19,871 nt of DNA, taken from NCBI GenBank assembly GCA_900549805.1, contig URPV01000020.1:1-19871 (forward strand). The letters are read 5' to 3'. Both the position numbers and the translations under genes were made by a program. This document shows positions 16,266 through 19,871 of the stretch, in pieces (position 1 is the stretch's first letter; each line of letters opens with the position of its first letter). The DNA comes from an uncultured Veillonella sp. Lineage in GTDB: Bacteria; Bacillota; Negativicutes; Veillonellales; Veillonellaceae. Below the pieces are notes generated by a model. The model saw only the letters and a list, made by a program, of their open reading frames with translations. It did no database searches and was not told the DNA's origin.

Positions 16266-17369
16266 CTAGAATGGACCCATGCGGTTATTACTCTTGGTGG
16301 TACCACCTACATCTCCAGATACGACGATTTCATCCCCTTCAGAGAGGCCCTTGAGAATCTGGATGGAGTTATCCCCTGTAATCCCTGTTGTTACAGATTG
16401 GCGCACAGGCTTGCCATCGCGGATGATGTAGACATACTCCCCTTGCTTATCCGTACGGATTGCTGTCAAAGGAACCTTGAGAGTATCCTTTTGCTCTTCC
16501 CCATGGATGGAGGCACGAGCGGTCATAGTTGGCAAGAAGTTGCTTGCAATATCCGAAGGGATAGATACCTTCACAGTGTAGTAAACTACGCTGGTAGAAG
16601 TCGTCCCCATGGCGCCCTTGGTGCCCTTGGCAATTTGGGATACATAACCTGTAAAGGTCTTGCCTGGCAAGGAATCGACGGTGAAGTCTACTTGAGCGCC
16701 GTCCTTAATTTGGCCAATATCCGTTTCATCTACAGTCAGGTAGATTTCCAATTGGGATAAGTCCGCCACAGTGGCGATAATCATTTGGGTGGAGTTTCCT
16801 GTAGAAATGGTTTGGCCTGCCTTGAGAGGGGTCCCGATGACATAGCCGTCCATAGGAGACGTAATGGTGGCATCGGACAAGTTAGCTTGGGCTCGGTCAT
16901 AGGTCGCTTGGGCTCGTTCCAAGCTAGTAACCGCATCATCATAGGTCTTACGGTCGATGGCATTTTGGCTAACCAAGGTGCCATAGCGGTCCACATTAAG
17001 TTGCGCTTGGTCTAAGGCCGCCTTGGCATCATCAACTGACGCCTGCAATTGACGAGGGTCGATGTAGGCGATGACTTGACCCTTGGTAACGTGGTCATTT
17101 TCCTTAACCAAAACGGAATCCAACTTGCCGGCGATATTAGTAGAAATATCGACGTAATTCACAGGATTGATGGTCCCCGTAGAAGTGATAAGAGAGGCCA
17201 CAGTCCCCCGCTCTACCTTACCCGTCGTGTATTGAGTCTGTTCCTGTTTAGTTGCAGCTTGCGCCTGGTAATAGTATACGCCTCCACCAATAACAGCGAT
17301 GGCTACACAGGCTGCCAAGATGCGCTTCTTATTATGTAAAATCTTTTCTTTAATCAACTGACTATCCAT
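16266..17369 (-). CDS. MacA-like membrane fusion (periplasmic adaptor) protein
   Basis: A 367-residue RND/MacA-type adaptor that links the inner-membrane ABC complex to the outside. The start at 17369 is preferred to an ATG ten codons earlier, because GGGAG lies six bases before it and the protein then has a normal MDSQLIKEKILHNKKR start. There is one N-terminal membrane anchor (17-33), then the first half of the biotinyl-lipoyl domain (about 50-105), a short helical hairpin (106-165), the second lipoyl half (SPMDGYVIGTPLKAGQTI, about 171-188), a beta-barrel (206-295) and a membrane-proximal domain (296-357). The short hairpin fits MacA rather than the long-hairpin HlyD type. It is the first gene of the operon. 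Cargo is unknown (antibiotic, peptide or lipid). Confidence 0.92.
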   Translation of the reverse strand: MDSQLIKEKILHNKKRILAACVAIAVIGGGVYYYQAQAATKQEQTQYTTGKVERGTVASLITSTGTINPVNYVDISTNIAGKLDSVLVKENDHVTKGQVIAYIDPRQLQASVDDAKAALDQAQLNVDRYGTLVSQNAIDRKTYDDAVTSLERAQATYDRAQANLSDATITSPMDGYVIGTPLKAGQTISTGNSTQMIIATVADLSQLEIYLTVDETDIGQIKDGAQVDFTVDSLPGKTFTGYVSQIAKGTKGAMGTTSTSVVYYTVKVSIPSDIASNFLPTMTARASIHGEEQKDTLKVPLTAIRTDKQGEYVYIIRDGKPVRQSVTTGITGDNSIQILKGLSEGDEIVVSGDVGGTTKSNNRMGPF

Positions 17370-17482
17370 AATTCTCCCTAACCCTGTGAAAGCTAGCATC
17401 CTAACTTCCCCAGAATAGACAAATAACCGCTACCCTTACAGTACCGGTCCCTTTTAGCGTATTAACTTAACACAATCTCTTC

Positions 17483-17524
17483 CTACCCAGAGGGTAGCTG
17501 GCAGATTCACGCGAGAGCTGCCAG
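17483..17524 (-). other. Two adjacent hairpins between aroK and the MacA-like gene
   Basis: Directly after the aroK stop, on the minus strand, CTGGCAG pairs with CTGCCAG around a 13-base loop (17498-17524), and CTACCC pairs with GGGTAG around TCT (17483-17497). They abut with no spacer, and no T-run follows, so neither is a classic terminator. They lie in the 156-base gap that must also hold the promoter of the export operon, for which I see no convincing boxes. Confidence 0.5.
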
Positions 17525-17525
17525 G

Positions 17526-18146
17526 CTAATCGATGACTTCAACTTTTTGATTGTCATCTGACTCAGAACGATTACGGCCTTGCCATTTACCGGCTTGTTT
17601 GAGACGGCGCTTCTTAAAGATGACCTCCTGGGCCCCTAACTCTTGCTTAATCCGTTCGATCAAGTCATGAGTGCGGCCATGGGTAGTATCAATAATAAAG
17701 TCGCACTTCCTATACACTGGCTTCCAACGGTTAATCATGGTATGGACAAAACCAGCTACATCGGTGTAGTCCATGGTAGGTCGCTTGCCCACCCGGCGAT
17801 TAACCCGGTTCACAATGCGGTACTTAGCCGCCCGGATACCAATGATATAAGAATACTTTTTAAGACCGCGTAGGGTCTTCATCTCAATGGGGAAATTACC
17901 ACCAAAGCTAATGACAGCCTCATGGTAGAGGCAGACCTTCTTCAAGAGGTCCATCTCAGCTCGGCGAAAGCCTTTTTCCCCTAACTTACGGTAAATTTCA
18001 GCAATGGGTAATCCGTAACATCCCTCTAGTACTCGGTCCGTATCCACAAACTGCCAGCCAAACTTTTCCGCCAAATTCCGGCCAAAGTGAGACTTACCGC
18101 TGCCCATGGAACCTATGAGGACAATGTTTCTGTTCACACTGCTCAT
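17526..18146 (-). CDS. aroK: Shikimate kinase
   Basis: AroK phosphorylates shikimate at the 3-position, step five of chorismate synthesis. The 206-residue protein has Walker A GSMGSGKS (12-19), the shikimate-binding DTD (35-37), FRRAE (60-64), the lid RPT (122-124) and RWKPVY (140-145). The usual GGG of the shikimate site reads FGGN (81-84), a change in its last Gly. A tail of about 30 residues (175-206), basic then acidic (KKRRLKQ ... ESDDNQ), is longer than in standard AroK. The ribosome binding site is weak (GGGTAAGT). It lies between the pilus cluster and the export operon, with hairpins on both sides, so it may be transcribed alone. A TACAAT box at 18183-18188 is a possible -10. Confidence 0.88.
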   Translation of the reverse strand: MSSVNRNIVLIGSMGSGKSHFGRNLAEKFGWQFVDTDRVLEGCYGLPIAEIYRKLGEKGFRRAEMDLLKKVCLYHEAVISFGGNFPIEMKTLRGLKKYSYIIGIRAAKYRIVNRVNRRVGKRPTMDYTDVAGFVHTMINRWKPVYRKCDFIIDTTHGRTHDLIERIKQELGAQEVIFKKRRLKQAGKWQGRNRSESDDNQKVEVID

Positions 18147-18318
18147 ACTTACCCACTTCTAATACAATCAATATCGTTATTTATTGTACTACATATGAGG
18201 GGTAAATTAAAGGGAGGCCAGTAAATATAAAGGAAGATTAAGGATTGGAGGAAAAGAATTTAGAAATGAAGAAGTAGGATTAGAAACAAGATAGAAGTTC
18301 CTAATAAAACAATTCATA

Positions 18319-18350
18319 TAAGACATATAAAAAGTAAGACATATAAAAAG
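18319..18350. repeat. Two perfect tandem copies of a 16-base unit
   Basis: TAAGACATATAAAAAG occurs at 18319-18334 and again, with no gap, at 18335-18350. The second copy runs into the left arm of the terminator after the PilO-like gene. The rest of the 254-base gap (18147-18400) holds a purine-rich + strand tract (about 18200-18300) and no gene I can support. Confidence 0.85.
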
Positions 18351-18374
18351 AGGAAGGTAAATCCTTCCTCTTTT
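18346..18374 (-). terminator. Terminator after the PilO-like gene
   Basis: AAAAGAGGAAGG and CCTTCCTCTTTT form a perfect 12-base-pair stem with a 5-base loop. On the minus strand it ends in CTTTTTATATG, so it should stop the pil transcript 27 bases after the PilO-like stop. The A/T flanks make it usable from both strands. Confidence 0.88.
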
Positions 18375-18400
18375 ATCGACTATGAGAATTATCTATAAAT

Positions 18401-18913
18401 TTAGGTTGAAATTAGAAATCTCCATTTAGTACCGGCTGCTGTATATGTAATTTCTTCAGGGATGGTACGGATATAAGGCATCTCATTCATAATCTTATCC
18501 ATCCACATGAGAACATCTAAATAATCTCCCACAACATCAACATGAAAACCATCTCGACTATCGTCAACTTTACTAACAAGTAGTGGCTCATCGCCAAGAA
18601 TTCTCATCACTTCATGATGCCAAAAATTCCTATTATTTATTTTCTCCTGCCACTTCTCAATAACTTTATAAGATCTAGTCTGCATTAAGTAGGTATTACT
18701 CTCCTTATGACTCTCTATTTTACGAATATCCAAAGTTAAAGAATCACTAAGTGAATCATAATAATTACTAAAGTAACAGCTTAAAAAAGTAGTACTAACA
18801 CATAAGAAAAGAAATAATAAAATAATTCGTTTAGATAGTGGAAGAAGACTTGGAATTTCCTGTAATAGTAAATATATATCATTTATTATCTGTACTAGCT
18901 GTTTCTTCTTCAT
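18401..18913 (-). CDS. pilO: PilO-like type IV pilus assembly protein
   Basis: 170 residues starting at the ATG at 18913, with GGAGG six bases upstream. An in-frame ATG six codons earlier would place this site inside the gene. The layout matches PilO: a short cytoplasmic N-terminus, one membrane helix (about 28-48, rich in Leu and Phe), a helical stretch (about 50-95) and a small C-terminal alpha/beta domain. That domain's HVDVVGDYLDVLMWMDKI segment has the 'G-x-Y' followed by an aromatic-rich helix seen in PilO. PilO pairs with PilN in the inner-membrane alignment complex. The call rests on topology and on position after the PilN- and PilM-like genes, not on strong motifs. It overlaps the PilN-like gene by 35 bases and is AT-rich. 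Confidence 0.7.
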   Translation of the reverse strand: MKKKQLVQIINDIYLLLQEIPSLLPLSKRIILLFLFLCVSTTFLSCYFSNYYDSLSDSLTLDIRKIESHKESNTYLMQTRSYKVIEKWQEKINNRNFWHHEVMRILGDEPLLVSKVDDSRDGFHVDVVGDYLDVLMWMDKIMNEMPYIRTIPEEITYTAAGTKWRFLIST

Positions 18914-19400
18914 GATACTCCTCCACACCATTACCTTTAGGCAATATTTTTGTTAGAGTCGACGCTGTATTCGTATCAGATGCAATCCCTTTAATACTAA
19001 TACTTTGATCTTGGAATTCTATCCTCTCAATCCAAATTCTTTTATTATCTTTTTTTTGCAATTCAACAATGGCATCTGTTAATGTTCTTAAAATAGATAT
19101 GCGATAATTATAACTATTCAAATTAGAAGATATCTGCATATTTTCTATAGCACCATTATAAAACTGCTCCGCCTCTTGTGCTACTATAGTAGATTCTTCA
19201 TTTTTAATAGTTTCTAGCTTATTTGTGGTATTTCTATAAATAGCAAAACTATTATAGGCCCTAAAAAGACATCCTATCCATATACAAATAATGACTGCGA
19301 AGGTGATCTTTAATCCATATCTATGTTGATGAAACCATTGATTTAGCCGCATTTTTCGTGATACATAATTAATCTCTTTAGCATCAACGGTTGATATCAC
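18879..19400 (-). CDS. pilN: PilN-like type IV pilus assembly protein
   Basis: 173 residues with a GTG start at 19400. GGGGG lies about 12 bases upstream, and an internal ATG at residue 17 has no ribosome binding site. The N-terminal 30 residues are cytoplasmic and basic, a single membrane helix follows (about 30-47), then a helical region (50-110), then a small domain containing RIWIERIEFQDQSISIKGIA (about 120-139), the usual PilN pattern of a Glu/Arg-flanked strand followed by 'I-x-G'. The C-terminus is acidic (EEYHEEETAS). PilN binds PilM through its N-terminus and pairs with PilO. Its GTG start overlaps the PilM-like gene by 17 bases. Assigned by order and topology. Confidence 0.7.
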   Translation of the reverse strand: MISTVDAKEINYVSRKMRLNQWFHQHRYGLKITFAVIICIWIGCLFRAYNSFAIYRNTTNKLETIKNEESTIVAQEAEQFYNGAIENMQISSNLNSYNYRISILRTLTDAIVELQKKDNKRIWIERIEFQDQSISIKGIASDTNTASTLTKILPKGNGVEEYHEEETASTDNK

Positions 19401-19871
19401 TATAATTTAACCCCCGCATCAAAAGCCCCAGTGTAATCATCCATGGAAGCGATTCATCCCTAACTAATTGTTCGGTACCATTTTTATAAATGATAGGTAA
19501 CTTACCAATCTCTCCATATTCTTGACAAATAGCATCAAGATCAATAAGCAATTCTTCATCATCTATAGATCCTTTATTGTATATTACAAGTGATTGAATC
19601 TCTTCAATCCCATATTTATAAAATTCCTCTTCTATTTGTTTTAAATTATCAAGAATTAGCTTAATCTGTAAATCACATTGCTTATGACAGATAAATCCAC
19701 CATTCCACCAACCATATAAATTTAATATTCCCTCCTCAACATTACCTAGTACAACCCCATTACGGTAAGGATAAATATAAAGGGCTGGAGCAGGCCAATA
19801 GTCTATAATTTTTATTCTAGATTCAGCTACATCAAGAGCACTTGAAACCTCATAAAGGTCATCTTTTCTAA
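19384..19871 (-). CDS. pilM: PilM-like protein, C-terminal part, cut by window edge
   Basis: An open frame enters from the right edge (first full codon at 19869) and ends at a TGA at 19384-19386, giving about 162 residues of the C-terminus. It contains the paired tryptophans GWWNGGF, a following helix (LKLILDNLKQIEEEF type) and near the end LPWMITLGLLMRGLNYSD, which resembles the C-terminal 'ALGLALRG' helix of PilM, the actin-like cytoplasmic ATPase of type IV pilus machines. The actin-like nucleotide-binding motifs would lie outside the window, so they cannot be checked. It overlaps the PilN-like start by 17 bases and shares its AT-rich base use. Confidence 0.65.
   Translation of the reverse strand, partial: RKDDLYEVSSALDVAESRIKIIDYWPAPALYIYPYRNGVVLGNVEEGILNLYGWWNGGFICHKQCDLQIKLILDNLKQIEEEFYKYGIEEIQSLVIYNKGSIDDEELLIDLDAICQEYGEIGKLPIIYKNGTEQLVRDESLPWMITLGLLMRGLNYSDINR

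Noticed and set aside
17498..17524. CTGGCAG/CTGCCAG hairpin as a terminator of aroK
   Set aside because: The stem is acceptable, but no run of Ts follows on the minus strand, so I list it only as a hairpin.
18207..18326. A 39-codon minus-strand frame in the gap between the PilO-like gene and aroK
   Set aside because: It starts within the tandem repeat, has no ribosome binding site, and lies in a pyrimidine-rich strand where stop codons are rare by chance.
18319..18350. Tandem repeat as the start of a CRISPR array
   Set aside because: There are only two copies, directly adjacent and with no spacers, and no cas genes are in the window.

Overview
The window looks like a chromosomal stretch of a Negativicutes bacterium (a diderm Firmicute, plausibly Veillonellaceae). 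This is inferred from the mix of a Firmicutes-style T-box in front of pheST, strong AGGAGG ribosome binding sites and a MutS2 protein with diderm traits (a MacA/MacB-type envelope export system and PilM/N/O-like pilus assembly genes). Species cannot be fixed from the sequence alone. Every gene I accept is on the minus strand, so transcription runs from high to low coordinates. Two genes are cut by the window edges.

Right end (about 18.2-19.9 kb): an AT-rich cluster of PilM-like (cut), PilN-like and PilO-like genes with overlapping frames, closed by a strong hairpin terminator. After a 254-base gap comes a shikimate kinase (aroK). The order pilMNO then aroK recalls the pilMNOPQ-aroK order of Proteobacteria, but without pilP/pilQ. 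Next (14.3-17.4 kb) is a three-gene export operon: MacA-like membrane fusion protein, LolD/MacB-type ATPase and MacB/FtsX-type permease, tightly spaced and ended by a very long hairpin terminator at 14257-14312.

Middle (9.0-14.2 kb): a single hotdog-fold thioesterase; then an MFS transporter, nicotinate phosphoribosyltransferase (pncB) and ammonia-dependent NAD synthetase (nadE), which look like one NAD-salvage unit; then a NifX/NafY-like protein with a His-rich tail whose stop codon overlaps the start of an SGNH hydrolase.

Left (0.3-8.95 kb): pheS-pheT, encoding phenylalanyl-tRNA synthetase, sits behind a recognisable promoter and a T-box leader with a UUC specifier and terminator. A UUCG-loop terminator-like hairpin follows pheT. 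Then comes a double-domain U32 protein (RNA-hydroxylase/peptidase family) coupled to mutS2, whose Smr nuclease domain has a degenerate LDLR motif. A small secreted protein runs off the left edge.

Most of the window is ordinary housekeeping content. I did not find a clear, wholly new system. The items most worth a second look are the U32-mutS2 coupling, the His-tailed NifX-like/SGNH pair, the MFS-pncB-nadE unit, the pilMNO-aroK arrangement, and a dyad that overlaps the pheS promoter.
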